Assembly (NCBI RefSeq): GCF_001017435.1
Contig: NZ_CP011371.1
Span: forward strand, 3,658,001-3,722,000
Direction: 5' to 3'
DNA from: Caldimonas brevitalea
GTDB lineage: Bacteria; Pseudomonadota; Gammaproteobacteria; Burkholderiales; Burkholderiaceae_C
DNA length: 64,000 nt
Position 1 is the first letter of the stretch. Each line of letters starts with the position of its first letter. This document shows positions 47,419 through 57,082 of the stretch, one piece after another. The position numbers were made by a program, and so were the translations under genes. A model generated the notes under the pieces. That model had not been told where the DNA came from and did no database searches. It was given only the letters and a program-made list of their open reading frames with translations.

Positions 47419-49242
47419 CTAGCGCCGCTGCGGCGGCACGTCGGTGCAGGTGCCGTGCGCGATTTCGGCCGCCATGCCGATGCTCTCGCCCAGCGTCGGA
47501 TGCGGATGGATGGTCTTGCCGATGTCGACTTCGTCGGCCCCCATCTCGATCGCCAGGGCCACCTCGCCGATCATGTCGCCCGCGTGGGTGCCGACGATAC
47601 CGCCGCCGAGGATGCGGTGCGTGTCCTCGTCGAACAGCAGCTTGGTGTAGCCCTCGTCACGGCCGTTGGCGATGGCGCGGCCCGACGCGCTCCATGGGAA
47701 CAAGCCCTTCTTGACCTTGCGGCCCTCGGCCTTGGCCTGGTCTTCGGTGAGGCCTACCCACGCCACCTCGGGGTCGGTGTAGGCGACGCTCGGGATCACC
47801 CGCGCGTCGAAGGCCGACTTCTCGCCGGCCGCCACTTCGGCCGCCACATGGGCCTCGTGGACCGCCTTGTGCGCCAGCATCGGCTGGCCCACCACATCGC
47901 CGATCGCGAAGATGTGCGGGACGTTGGTGCGCATCTGGATGTCCACCGGGATGAAACCGCGCTCGTTGACGATCACGCCGGCCTTGTCGGCGCCGATCTT
48001 CTTGCCGTTGGGCGAGCGGCCCACCGCCTGCAGTACCAGGTCGTAGAGCTGCGGCTCTTTCGGGGCGCCCTCGCCTTCGAAGCGCACCAGGATGCCGTCG
48101 GCGGTCGCTTCGGCGCCCACGGTCTTGGTCTTCAGCATGATGTTGTCGAAGCGCGGCGCATTCATCTTCTGCCACACCTTGACCAGGTCGCGGTCGGCGC
48201 CTTGCATCAGCCCGTCGAGCATTTCGACCACGTCCAGCCGCGCGCCCAGCGTCGAATAGACGGTGCCCATCTCCAGGCCGATGATGCCGCCGCCGACGAT
48301 CAGCATGCGCTTGGGCGTGGCGCGCAACTGCAGCGCGCCGGTCGAGTCGACGATGCGCTCGTCGGACGGCAGGAAGGGCAGCCGCACCGCCTGCGAGCCG
48401 GCGGCGATGATGGCCTGCTTGAACTTGATGGTCTGGGTCTTGCCGGTCTTGTCCTGGCCCTCGCCACCGGTTTCTTCGACCGACACGTGATGCGGGTCGA
48501 GGAAGCTGCCGTAGCCGCGCACCACCGTGACCTTGCGCATCTTGGCCATCGCACTCAGGCCGCCCGTCAGCTTGCCCACCACCTTGGCCTTGTGTGCGCG
48601 CAGCTTGTCGAGGTCGACGCTGGGGGCGCCGAAGCTGACGCCGATGTCGGCGAAATGCTGCACCTCGTCCATCACCGCGGCCACGTGCAGCATCGCCTTC
48701 GACGGGATGCAGCCGACGTTCAAACACACGCCGCCCAGCGTCGCGTAGCGCTCCACCAGCACCACCTTCATGCCCAGGTCGGCGGCGCGGAAGGCGGCCG
48801 AATAGCCGCCGGGGCCGGCGCCCAGCACGAGCATGTCGCACTCCAGGTCGACGCCACCGCTGTAATGGCCAGCAGCCGGGGTCGCCGCCGTGTCGGCCCG
48901 CGCCGCGCCGGGCGCCGGTGCGTACGACTCTCGCGCCTGCGGCTGCGGCGGCGCCGCTGGGCCGCTTGCAGCAGGCGCAGGCGCCGCGGCGGCAGCCTGC
49001 TCGCCCGCCGCCTCCAGCGTCAGGATGGTGCTGCCCTGGTTGACGACATCGCCGACCTTGAGCCTCAGCTCCTTGACCACCCCGGCATGCGACGACGGAA
49101 TCTCCATCGACGCCTTGTCGGACTCCACCGTGATGAGGCTCTGCTCCGCCTTCACCGTGTCACCCGGCTGCACCAGCACTTCGATCACCGCGACGTCCTT
49201 GAAGTCGCCGATGTCGGGGACCTTGATCTCGATCACTGCCAC
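47419..49242 (-). CDS. lpdA: dihydrolipoyl dehydrogenase with N-terminal lipoyl domain (PDH E3)
   Basis: This is a 607-residue flavoprotein that reoxidises lipoyl groups on E2 with NAD+. The N-terminal 80 residues are a lipoyl domain with lysine near 43 in ESDKASMEIPSSHAG, an added feature seen in Burkholderiales PDH E3s. A linker precedes the pyridine-nucleotide disulfide oxidoreductase core with FAD loop GAGPGGYSAAF, redox CxxxxC in GVCLNVGCIPSK, NAD loop GGGIIGLEMG, and C-terminal His-Glu dyad in HPHPTLGES. It lies 10 bases after aceF. The C-terminus ends with MAAEIAHGTCTDVPPQRR. Confidence 0.95.
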   Translation of the reverse strand: MAVIEIKVPDIGDFKDVAVIEVLVQPGDTVKAEQSLITVESDKASMEIPSSHAGVVKELRLKVGDVVNQGSTILTLEAAGEQAAAAAPAPAASGPAAPPQPQARESYAPAPGAARADTAATPAAGHYSGGVDLECDMLVLGAGPGGYSAAFRAADLGMKVVLVERYATLGGVCLNVGCIPSKAMLHVAAVMDEVQHFADIGVSFGAPSVDLDKLRAHKAKVVGKLTGGLSAMAKMRKVTVVRGYGSFLDPHHVSVEETGGEGQDKTGKTQTIKFKQAIIAAGSQAVRLPFLPSDERIVDSTGALQLRATPKRMLIVGGGIIGLEMGTVYSTLGARLDVVEMLDGLMQGADRDLVKVWQKMNAPRFDNIMLKTKTVGAEATADGILVRFEGEGAPKEPQLYDLVLQAVGRSPNGKKIGADKAGVIVNERGFIPVDIQMRTNVPHIFAIGDVVGQPMLAHKAVHEAHVAAEVAAGEKSAFDARVIPSVAYTDPEVAWVGLTEDQAKAEGRKVKKGLFPWSASGRAIANGRDEGYTKLLFDEDTHRILGGGIVGTHAGDMIGEVALAIEMGADEVDIGKTIHPHPTLGESIGMAAEIAHGTCTDVPPQRR

Positions 49243-49252
49243 ACTCGACTCC

Positions 49253-50926
49253 TTACAGCATCACGCGGCGGAAGTCCGCCAGCACGGTGGCCAGGTAGGT
49301 GTTGAAGCGCGCCGCCGAGGCGCCGTCGATCACCCGGTGGTCCCAGCTCAGGCTGAGCGGCAGGATCAGCCGCGGCTGGAAGGCTTGGCCGTCCCACACC
49401 GGCTTCAGCGTCGACTTGCACACGCCGAGGATGGCGACCTCGGGCGCGTTGATGATGGGCGTGAAGTAAGTGCCGCCGATGCCGCCCAACGACGAGATCG
49501 AGAAGCAGCCGCCGGTCATCTCCGCCGGGCCGAGCTTGCCTTCGCGCGCCTTGGCCGCCAGCTCGCTCATCTCCTTGGCGATCGCGACGATGCCCTTCTT
49601 GTCGGCATCCTTGATCACCGGCACCACCAGCCCGTTGGGCGTGTCGGCCGCGAAGCCGATGTGGAAGTACTGCTTGAGCACCAGCTGCTCGCCGTCGAGC
49701 GAGGCGTTGAAGTCGGGGAACTTCTTCAGCGCCGCAACGCAGGCCTTGATCAGGAACGCCAGCATCGTCACCTTGACGCCGGCCTTCTCGTACTCCTTGT
49801 TGAGCTGGACGCGGAAGGCCTCCAGCTCGGTGATGTCGGCGTCTTCGTGGTTGGTGACGTGGGGGATCATCACCCAGTTGCGGTGCAGGTTGGCACCCGA
49901 GATCTTCTTGATGCGCGAGAGGTCGCGCCGCTCGACCGGGCCGAACTTGGCGAAGTCGACCTGCGGCCACGGCAGCAACCCCGGCAGGCTGCCGCCGGCC
50001 CCGCCGGCCGCGGGCGCCTTGGCCTTCTGGGCTTCGGTCTGCACTTGACCGACCATGACGTTCTTGACGAAGTGCTGCACATCTTCCTGGGTGATGCGGC
50101 CCTTCGGCCCGCTGCCCGGCACTTCGCCGAGCGGCACGCCGAGTTCACGCGCCAGCTTGCGGATGCTGGGCGAGGCGTGCGGCAGCTTGCCCTGCGGCGC
50201 CGTCGGCTCGTGAGCGGGCAAGGCGGCCGTCGGGGCGGTCCGCTCCACCGGCGGACTCGACAACTCGGCCGGCGAAGCGGCGGCAGCCGAGGGCGCCGCC
50301 GCCGTCGCGGGGGCCGGCGCCGGTGCGGCCGCACCACCGCTGGCCTCGACCACGGCGATCACACTGCCCTTGCTGACCTTGTCGCCGAGCTGGACCTTGA
50401 GTTCCTTGACCACGCCCGCATGCGAGGACGGAATCTCCATCGACGCCTTGTCCGACTCCACCGTGATCAGGCTCTGCTCCGCCTTGATCGTGTCGCCCAC
50501 CTGCACCAGCACCTCGATCACCGCCACCTGGTCGAAGTCGCCGATGTCGGGCACGCTGACCTCGACCGGGCCGCCGCCGCCCGGCGCGCTCGGAGCCGGA
50601 GCCGGAGCCGCCGCTGCGGGCGTGGGCGCTGCAGCGGGCGCCGGAGAAGCCGGCGCGGGTGCCGGAGCCGGCGCAGCCGCCCCGGCCGATTCCGCCTCCA
50701 GCATCAGCAGCAAACTGCCCTCGCTGACCTTGTCGCCCAGCTGCACCTTCACGTCCTTGACCAAGCCGGCATGGGTCGACGGAATCTCCATCGATGCCTT
50801 GTCGCTCTCGACCGTGACCAGGCTCTGCTCGACCTTGATCGTGTCACCGGGCTTGACCAGCACCTCGATGACCTCGACCTCCTTGAAGTCCCCGATGTCG
50901 GGCACCTTCACTTCCACCAATGCCAT
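49253..50926 (-). CDS. aceF: dihydrolipoamide acetyltransferase (PDH E2) with two lipoyl domains
   Basis: This is a 557-residue core of the pyruvate dehydrogenase complex that transfers acetyl groups to CoA. It has two lipoyl domains (lysines in ESDKASMEIPSTHAG near 43 and ESDKASMEIPSSHAG near 160), Ala/Pro-rich linkers, a peripheral-subunit-binding domain (SIRKLARELGVPLGEVPGSG) and the catalytic domain with DHRVIDG near the end. ATG 50926 follows AGGAGAAACAACAA; the upstream frame is not coding. It lies between aceE and lpdA. Confidence 0.95.
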   Translation of the reverse strand: MALVEVKVPDIGDFKEVEVIEVLVKPGDTIKVEQSLVTVESDKASMEIPSTHAGLVKDVKVQLGDKVSEGSLLLMLEAESAGAAAPAPAPAPASPAPAAAPTPAAAAPAPAPSAPGGGGPVEVSVPDIGDFDQVAVIEVLVQVGDTIKAEQSLITVESDKASMEIPSSHAGVVKELKVQLGDKVSKGSVIAVVEASGGAAAPAPAPATAAAPSAAAASPAELSSPPVERTAPTAALPAHEPTAPQGKLPHASPSIRKLARELGVPLGEVPGSGPKGRITQEDVQHFVKNVMVGQVQTEAQKAKAPAAGGAGGSLPGLLPWPQVDFAKFGPVERRDLSRIKKISGANLHRNWVMIPHVTNHEDADITELEAFRVQLNKEYEKAGVKVTMLAFLIKACVAALKKFPDFNASLDGEQLVLKQYFHIGFAADTPNGLVVPVIKDADKKGIVAIAKEMSELAAKAREGKLGPAEMTGGCFSISSLGGIGGTYFTPIINAPEVAILGVCKSTLKPVWDGQAFQPRLILPLSLSWDHRVIDGASAARFNTYLATVLADFRRVML

Positions 50927-51007
50927 TTGTTGTTTCTCCTGATGCAAGCCGCCCGCGCCCACACCCCCGGCGGACCGGGCAGCGTGCGTCGCGCGGGCGC
51001 TCGGGGC

Positions 51008-53710
51008 TTATGCGTAGAGGGGGTTCACCTTGTCGGCATTGATGCCGTACTTGCGGATCGCTTCGGCCACCTTCTCAGCAGGTACCGTGCCTTCCTCGGC
51101 CAGCGCCTTGAGCGCCGCCACCACGATGTAGTGGCGGTTGATTTCGAAGTGTTCGCGCAGCTTGGAGCGGAAGTCGCTGCGGCCGAAGCCGTCGGTGCCC
51201 AGCACCTTGTAGCTGCGGCCCTTCGGGATGAAGGGGCGGATCTGCTCGGCGTAGGCCTTCATGTAGTCGGTCGACGCGACCACCGGGCCGTTGTGCGGCT
51301 GCAGTTGCTGTGCCACGAAGGGCACGCGCGGCGTCTCGGTCGGGTGCAGCAGGTTCCAGCGCTCGCAGTCCTGGCCTTCGCGGCCCAGCTCGTTGAAGCT
51401 CGGGCAGCTCCAGACGTTGGCGGCCACGCCCCATTCGTCTTCGAGCAGCTGCCGGGCGAAGATCGATTCGCGCAGGATGCTGCCCGAGCCCAGGAGGTTG
51501 ACGCGCGGTATCTTCTTGGCGCCCTCTTCGAGCAAATACATGCCCTTGATGATCTGCTCTTCGGTACCGGGCTTGAGGCCGGGATGGGTGTAGTTCTCGT
51601 TGAGCAGCGTCAGGTAGAAGAACACGTTGTCCTGCCGCTCGACCATGCGCTTCAGGCCGTGGTGCATGATCACCGCCACCTCGTGCGCGAAGGTGGGGTC
51701 GTAGCTGATGCAGTTGGGAATGGTGCCGGCCAGGATGTGGCTGTGGCCGTCCTCGTGCTGCAGGCCTTCGCCGTTCAGCGTGGTGCGCCCGGAGGTGCCG
51801 CCGAGCAGGAAGCCGCGCGCCTGCATGTCGCCGGCCGCCCAGGCCAGGTCGCCGACACGCTGGAAGCCGAACATCGAGTAGTAGACATAGAACGGGATCA
51901 TCACCCGGTTGTTGGTCGAGTACGACGTCGCAGCGGCGATCCACGAGGCCATGCCGCCCGCTTCGTTGATGCCTTCCTGCAGGATCTGGCCGTCGTGCGA
52001 CTCCTTGTAGTACATCACCTGGTCCTTGTCGACCGGGGTGTACTTCTGGCCGTCCTGGCTGTAGATGCCGATCTGGCGGAACAGGCCTTCCATCCCGAAG
52101 GTGCGCGCCTCGTCCACCAGGATGGGCACGACGCGCGGGCCGAGCGTCTTGTCGCGCAGCAGCGCGGTCAGGAAACGCACATAGGCCTGGGTGGTCGAGA
52201 TCTCGCGGCCTTCGGCGGTTGGGTCGAGCACCGCCTTGAAGGCGCTCAGCTCGGGCACCGGCAGTTGCTCGTCGGCCTTCGGGCGGCGCTTGGGCAAATA
52301 GCCGCCGAGGGCCTTGCGGCGCTCGTGCAGGTAGCGCATCTCGGGCGTGTCGTCGGCCGGCTTGTAGAACGGCAGTTCGGCGAGCTTGTCGTCCGGGATG
52401 GGGATGTTGAAGCGGTCGCGGAAGGCGCGGATGTCGTCGTCGGTCAGCTTCTTGGTCTGGTGTGCGGTGTTCTTGCCTTCGCCGCTCTTGCCCATGCCGA
52501 AACCCTTGACGGTCTTCACCAGCAGCACGGTGGGCTGGCCCTTGTGGTTCACCGCACGGTGGTAGGCGGCGTACACCTTCTGCGGGTCGTGGCCGCCGCG
52601 CTGCAAGCGCCAGATGTCGTCGTCGCTCAGCTTCGCGACCATCTCCAAGGCCTTCGGGTGGCGGCCGAAGAAGGTCTTGCGCACGAAGGCGCCGTCGTTG
52701 GCCTTGCAGGCCTGGTAGTCGCCGTCGACCATGTCCATCATGATCTGGCGCAGGATGCCTTCCTTGTCGCGTGCCAGCAGCGGGTCCCAGTAGCTGCCCC
52801 ACAGCAGCTTGATGACGTTCCAGCCGGCGCCGCGGAACTCGCCTTCGAGTTCCTGCACGATCTTGCCGTTGCCGCGCACCGGGCCGTCGAGTCGCTGCAG
52901 GTTGCAGTTGATGACGAAGATCAGGTTGTCGAGCTTCTCGCGCGCGGCGACACCGATCGCCCCGAGCGACTCGGGCTCGTCCATCTCACCGTCGCCGCAG
53001 AACACCCACACCTTGCGGTTGGACGTGTCGGCAATGCCGCGTGCATGCAGGTATTTGAGGAAACGCGCCTGGTAGATGCCCATCAGCGGCCCGAGACCCA
53101 TCGAGACCGTGGGGAACTGCCAGAACTCCGGCATCAGCTTCGGGTGCGGGTAGCTCGACAGGCCCTTGCCGTCGACTTCCTGGCGGAAGTTCTTCAGCTG
53201 CTCCTCGCTGATGCGGCCTTCCATGAAGGCGCGCGCATAGATGCCGGGCGAGGAATGGCCCTGGATGTAGAGCAGGTCGCCGCCATGGCCCTCGTGCTCC
53301 CCATGCCAGAAGTGGTTGAAGCCGGCGCCGAACAGCGTCGCCACTGAGGCGAACGACGAAATGTGGCCGCCCAGGTCACCGCCGTCCGCCGGGTCGAGCC
53401 GGTTGGCGCGCACCACCATCGCCATGGCGTTCCAGCGCATGTAGGCGCGCAAGCGTTCCTCGATGTCGAGGTTGCCGGGGCAGCGTTCCTCGTCGTTGGG
53501 TTCGATCGTGTTGACGTAGCCCGTGGTGGCCGAGAACGGCATGTCGATGCCGGTTTGCCGGGCATGCTCGAGCAACTGCTCGAGGAGGTAGTGGCCGCGC
53601 TCGCGGCCCTCGCTCTCGATGACGGCGGACAGGGCGTCCAGCCATTCCCGGGTTTCTTGGGCGTCGGCGTCGTTCGCCGCCGAGCCGAACGAATGCGGCA
53701 CTGCAGACAT
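51008..53710 (-). CDS. aceE: pyruvate dehydrogenase E1, homodimeric type
   Basis: This is a 900-residue thiamine-diphosphate enzyme that decarboxylates pyruvate and acetylates E2. The TDP/Mg motif GDGEMDEPES...NLIFVINCNLQ is complete, and it is the single-chain homodimeric form as in gammaproteobacteria. Other landmarks are HFWHGEHEGHGGDLLYIQGHSSPGIYARAF and the C-terminal VLGTDGFGRSDFRSKLREHFE. The start has GAGGAG upstream. It is the first gene of aceE-aceF-lpdA and is divergent from a PAS kinase, with a candidate promoter in the shared spacer. Confidence 0.95.
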   Translation of the reverse strand: MSAVPHSFGSAANDADAQETREWLDALSAVIESEGRERGHYLLEQLLEHARQTGIDMPFSATTGYVNTIEPNDEERCPGNLDIEERLRAYMRWNAMAMVVRANRLDPADGGDLGGHISSFASVATLFGAGFNHFWHGEHEGHGGDLLYIQGHSSPGIYARAFMEGRISEEQLKNFRQEVDGKGLSSYPHPKLMPEFWQFPTVSMGLGPLMGIYQARFLKYLHARGIADTSNRKVWVFCGDGEMDEPESLGAIGVAAREKLDNLIFVINCNLQRLDGPVRGNGKIVQELEGEFRGAGWNVIKLLWGSYWDPLLARDKEGILRQIMMDMVDGDYQACKANDGAFVRKTFFGRHPKALEMVAKLSDDDIWRLQRGGHDPQKVYAAYHRAVNHKGQPTVLLVKTVKGFGMGKSGEGKNTAHQTKKLTDDDIRAFRDRFNIPIPDDKLAELPFYKPADDTPEMRYLHERRKALGGYLPKRRPKADEQLPVPELSAFKAVLDPTAEGREISTTQAYVRFLTALLRDKTLGPRVVPILVDEARTFGMEGLFRQIGIYSQDGQKYTPVDKDQVMYYKESHDGQILQEGINEAGGMASWIAAATSYSTNNRVMIPFYVYYSMFGFQRVGDLAWAAGDMQARGFLLGGTSGRTTLNGEGLQHEDGHSHILAGTIPNCISYDPTFAHEVAVIMHHGLKRMVERQDNVFFYLTLLNENYTHPGLKPGTEEQIIKGMYLLEEGAKKIPRVNLLGSGSILRESIFARQLLEDEWGVAANVWSCPSFNELGREGQDCERWNLLHPTETPRVPFVAQQLQPHNGPVVASTDYMKAYAEQIRPFIPKGRSYKVLGTDGFGRSDFRSKLREHFEINRHYIVVAALKALAEEGTVPAEKVAEAIRKYGINADKVNPLYA

Positions 53711-53741
53711 GGGGTCTCCTCGCTGGGTCTAAAGCCCGGCT

Positions 53742-53770
53742 AGTTTGTCACAGAAAAGGGGTGTTTTCAA
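53742..53770 (-). promoter_or_regulatory. candidate sigma-70 promoter of aceE
   Basis: On the minus strand TTGAAA (53765-53770) and CAAACT (53742-53747) are spaced by 17 bases. The -35 box matches the consensus in five of six positions, while the -10 box is weak. It lies about 30 bases before the aceE ATG. It fits the position but is not proven. Confidence 0.4.
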
Positions 53771-53784
53771 ATAGTGCGAACCGC

Positions 53785-53799
53785 TTTCACCATATGAAA
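53785..53799. promoter_or_regulatory. inverted repeat, possible operator at aceE
   Basis: TTTCA-CCATA-TGAAA is a five-base inverted repeat with a five-base centre, just upstream of the candidate aceE -35 box. A second self-complementary stretch (GAACGAGCGTTC, 53808-53819) lies next to it. Either could be a regulator site serving one or both divergent genes. Confidence 0.35.
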
Positions 53800-53866
53800 C
53801 CAAACTGAACGAGCGTTCGTTTTTCCCCGGTCCGGGGCCGGTGCGGCGGCTCGATAATCCGCGCCT

Positions 53867-56404
53867 ATGCCTGTCGTTCCCAGCGAATTTCGCGCCAGCA
53901 CCCACGAGTTGCCGCCCCGCTCCCGCCGTCTGTTCGGGAAATGGTGGCGGCGCCAGTCCCCCGCCCGTCAAGACCGTTTTGCCACCCTCGGCCCGCTCGT
54001 GTCGGTGCTGATGTTTTTGGCCGCGATCATCTCGGCCTTCTGGTATTTGCGCAGTGAAGAACTGGAACGCGAGCACGAGTCGGTCAAGCGCGACACCGAA
54101 GTGACGCAGCAGCAGATCCGTTTGCGGCTGATCGAAAACCAGGAACAACTGGTGCGCATTGCGCGCGAGATCACTACCCGGGCGGTCGACCAGGACGAGT
54201 TCCTCGGCCAGGCGACGACGTTCGCGCGTGAGCGCCCGGAGGTGGTCAGCCTCACCTGGCTCGCCGCCGACCGCGCGCCGCGGGTCAGCTATCTGTCGCC
54301 CAGCCACACCTTCAACGGCAGCCGCTACAGCGAGGCGCCGGAGGGCGCGTCAGCCCCGCTGCCGGGTCCCGCCGTGACCAAGAGCGAGCCGGAGTGGGCC
54401 TTCGAGGCCGCGCGCGACCTGCGCCAGCCGGTCTATTCGCGCACCTACAGCACCAGCAACGGCCAGCCGGTGTTCCAGGTGCAGGTGCCGCTGATCGACC
54501 GCAGCGCCTTCGCCGGCACGGTGGTCGCCGAGTATTCGGTGGAAGCCTTGCTGCGCTATTTCGTCCCCACCGAAGTGGCCAACCGGCACGGGATGACGCT
54601 GCTCGACGCGAACGACCGGGTGCTGGCCAGCACCACCTCGCGGGCGATGTTGAAGAACAGCGAGCGGCCATCGATCTTCCAGGACATCCCGGTGGCGCCG
54701 GTGGGCAATGGCCTGATCCTGCGGGGCCTGGGCTACCGCACCTCGATCGGCCTGATCAGCAACACCTTGTTCTGGATGGTGGCGGCGCTCAGTGCGCTGA
54801 CGGTCTGGATGCTGCTCGGCACCTGGCGCCACATGCGCCGGCGGCTGCAGGTCCAGAGCGCGCTGGTGGCCGAAACCAACTTCCGGCGGGCGATGGAAAA
54901 CTCGATGCTGACCGGCATGCGCGCGATGGACCTCGAAGGCCGCATCACCTATGTGAATGCCGCCTACTGCTCGATGACCGGCTTCTCCGAAGCCGAGCTG
55001 ATCGGCAAGCTGCCGCCCTTCCCCCACTGGCCACCCGACCGGATGGAAGAAAACCGGCGCTTGTTCGAGCAGGAGCTGCAGGGCCGCAGCCCGGCCGGCG
55101 GCATCGAGGTCAAGGTGATGCGCAAGGACGGCACGCAGTTCGACGCGCGCATGTACGTCTCGCCGCTGATCGACGCCAAGGGCCACCAGACCGGCTGGAT
55201 GACCTCGATGACCAACATCACCGAGGCCAAGCGCATCCGCGACCAGCTGTCGGCGTCGCACGAGCGTTTCACCACGGTGCTCGAGGGGCTGGAGGCGGCG
55301 GTGTCGGTGCTGTCGGTGCAGCAGAGCGAACTGCTGTTCGCCAACCGCTCCTACCGGTTGTGGTTCGGCGCGGACGCGCGCGGCCACGGGCTGCTGGCCG
55401 GCGACCATCCGGACGACGAGATCCCGGTGCACGACGGCGACGACAGTGTCGACAACCTCAGCGGCCTGCCCACCCAGGAGCTGACCGAGGCCGGCTCCGA
55501 CCCGCGCGAGGTGTATATCGAGTCGCTCGACAAATGGTTCGACGTGCGGGCGCGTTACCTGCAGTGGACCGACGGCCGGCTGGCGCAGATGCTGATCGCG
55601 ACCGACATCACCGCCCGCCGGCGCGCCGAGGAACAGGCCGCGCAGCAGGCCGAAAAGGCCCAGGTGACCAGCCGGCTGGTGACGATGGGCGAGATGGCGT
55701 CGTCGGTGGCCCACGAACTGAACCAGCCGCTGACCGCCATCACCAACTACTGCAACGGCATCATCTCGCGGGTGCAGTCCAACGCGATCCAAACGCCCGA
55801 CCTGGTGACCGCGCTGGAAAAGACCGCCAAACAGGCCCAACGCGCCGGCCAGATCATCCACCGCATCCGCGCCTTCGTGAAGCGCAGCGAGCCGCAGCGC
55901 CAGCCGTCGCAGGCGCACGAGATCGTCGAAGACGCGGTGGAGCTGGCGATGATCGAGCTGCGCCGGCGCAATGTGGCGATCCACACCTACGTGGCACAAC
56001 GCTTGCCGGTCTTGATGGTCGACCCCATCCTGATCGAGCAGGTGTTGCTGAACCTGTTGAAGAACGCCGCCGAGGCGATCGACAACGCCAAGCTGCCGCC
56101 GCCGCGCCGCAATATCGAACTGCGCATCATCCCGCGCCACACGCCCGAGGAAGGCGGAGTGATCGAATTCAGCGTCACCGACAGCGGCCCCGGTCTGAAA
56201 GAAGAGGTGCTGGGACGCATGTACGAAGCCTTTTTCTCGACCAAATCGGACGGCCTGGGCATCGGCCTCAGCCTGTGCCGCTCGATCGTGGAGTCGCATC
56301 GCGGCAGGATCCGTGCCGAGAACTTATACAATGGTCACAGCGTGGTCGGTTGCCGGTTCTCGTTCACGTTGCCGGTGGACACCACCCATTCTTCCAACCA
56401 TTGA
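53867..56404 (+). CDS. membrane PAS sensor histidine kinase
   Basis: This is an 845-residue sensor kinase. A membrane helix (about 44-62) and a second (about 299-320) bracket a periplasmic region of about 240 residues that is probably Cache-like (WAFEAARDLRQPVYSRTY, VPLIDRSAFAGTVVAEYSVEALL). Two PAS domains (about 340-455 and 465-590) follow, then the kinase core with His616 in VAHELNQPLTA, an N box LLKNAAEAIDNA and the G box DGLGIGLSLCRSIV. There is no receiver. It lies directly upstream of a FixJ-type regulator, its likely partner. Confidence 0.9.
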   Translation: MPVVPSEFRASTHELPPRSRRLFGKWWRRQSPARQDRFATLGPLVSVLMFLAAIISAFWYLRSEELEREHESVKRDTEVTQQQIRLRLIENQEQLVRIAREITTRAVDQDEFLGQATTFARERPEVVSLTWLAADRAPRVSYLSPSHTFNGSRYSEAPEGASAPLPGPAVTKSEPEWAFEAARDLRQPVYSRTYSTSNGQPVFQVQVPLIDRSAFAGTVVAEYSVEALLRYFVPTEVANRHGMTLLDANDRVLASTTSRAMLKNSERPSIFQDIPVAPVGNGLILRGLGYRTSIGLISNTLFWMVAALSALTVWMLLGTWRHMRRRLQVQSALVAETNFRRAMENSMLTGMRAMDLEGRITYVNAAYCSMTGFSEAELIGKLPPFPHWPPDRMEENRRLFEQELQGRSPAGGIEVKVMRKDGTQFDARMYVSPLIDAKGHQTGWMTSMTNITEAKRIRDQLSASHERFTTVLEGLEAAVSVLSVQQSELLFANRSYRLWFGADARGHGLLAGDHPDDEIPVHDGDDSVDNLSGLPTQELTEAGSDPREVYIESLDKWFDVRARYLQWTDGRLAQMLIATDITARRRAEEQAAQQAEKAQVTSRLVTMGEMASSVAHELNQPLTAITNYCNGIISRVQSNAIQTPDLVTALEKTAKQAQRAGQIIHRIRAFVKRSEPQRQPSQAHEIVEDAVELAMIELRRRNVAIHTYVAQRLPVLMVDPILIEQVLLNLLKNAAEAIDNAKLPPPRRNIELRIIPRHTPEEGGVIEFSVTDSGPGLKEEVLGRMYEAFFSTKSDGLGIGLSLCRSIVESHRGRIRAENLYNGHSVVGCRFSFTLPVDTTHSSNH

Positions 56405-56415
56405 AGAACCCGCCC

Positions 56416-57039
56416 ATGAGCTTGATCCCCAAGAAAGGCACCGTGTACGTCGTCGACGACGACGAGGCGGTTCGCGACTCGCTGCAATGGTTGCTGGAAG
56501 GCAAGGACTACCGGGTCAAGTGTTTCGACTCGTCCGAATCCTTCCTGTCCCGCTTCGACCCGCGTGAAGTCGCCTGCCTGATCGCCGACATCCGGATGGA
56601 CGGCATGAGCGGCCTCGAACTGCAAGACCGTCTGCTCGAGCGCAAGTCGCCGCTGCCCATTGTCTTCATCACCGGCCACGGCGACGTGCCGATGGCGGTC
56701 AGCACGATGAAAAAGGGCGCGATGGACTTCATCGAGAAACCCTTCAAGGAAGACGAACTGGTGTCGCTGGTCGAACGCATGCTCGACCAGGCCCGCTCGC
56801 TGTTCTCGCAACAGCAGGAGGCCGCCAGCCGCGACGCGCTGCTGTCGCGCCTGACCACCCGCGAAGCCCAGGTGCTCGACCGTATCGTCGCCGGCCGGCT
56901 AAACAAGCAGATCGCCGACGACCTGGGCATCAGCATCAAGACGGTGGAGGCGCACCGCGCCAACATCATGGAAAAGCTCAACGCGAACACCGTCGCCGAC
57001 CTGCTCAAGATCGCCCTGGGCGCACAGGCCAAGACCTGA
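56416..57039 (+). CDS. FixJ/NarL-type response regulator
   Basis: This is a 207-residue DNA-binding response regulator. A receiver with Asp58 (LIADIRMDGMSGLE) and Lys in EKPFKE is joined by a helix to a LuxR-type helix-turn-helix domain (REAQVLDRIVAGRLNKQIADDLGISIKTVEAHR). It begins 11 bases after the kinase stop and ends just before a clear terminator, so the pair is a two-gene operon. The pair is divergent from aceE, so control of the pyruvate dehydrogenase genes is a plausible role but not shown. Confidence 0.92.
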   Translation: MSLIPKKGTVYVVDDDEAVRDSLQWLLEGKDYRVKCFDSSESFLSRFDPREVACLIADIRMDGMSGLELQDRLLERKSPLPIVFITGHGDVPMAVSTMKKGAMDFIEKPFKEDELVSLVERMLDQARSLFSQQQEAASRDALLSRLTTREAQVLDRIVAGRLNKQIADDLGISIKTVEAHRANIMEKLNANTVADLLKIALGAQAKT

Positions 57040-57056
57040 GGGCCTGCAAGCCGACC

Positions 57057-57082
57057 AGGCCGCTGTCTTCAGCGGCCTTTTT
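57057..57082 (+). terminator. intrinsic terminator after the FixJ-type regulator
   Basis: A nine-base GC-rich stem (AGGCCGCTG pairing with CAGCGGCCT) closes a four-base loop (TCTT) and is followed by a T-tract. It lies 18 bases after the regulator stop. It is a typical factor-independent terminator. Confidence 0.9.

Noticed and set aside
48890..53347. 1485-codon open frame on the plus strand opposite lpdA-aceF-aceE
   Set aside because: It is the antisense shadow of three well-known genes. Its translation is low-complexity (His/Arg/Val/Gly-rich) with no domain, as often happens in GC-rich DNA.
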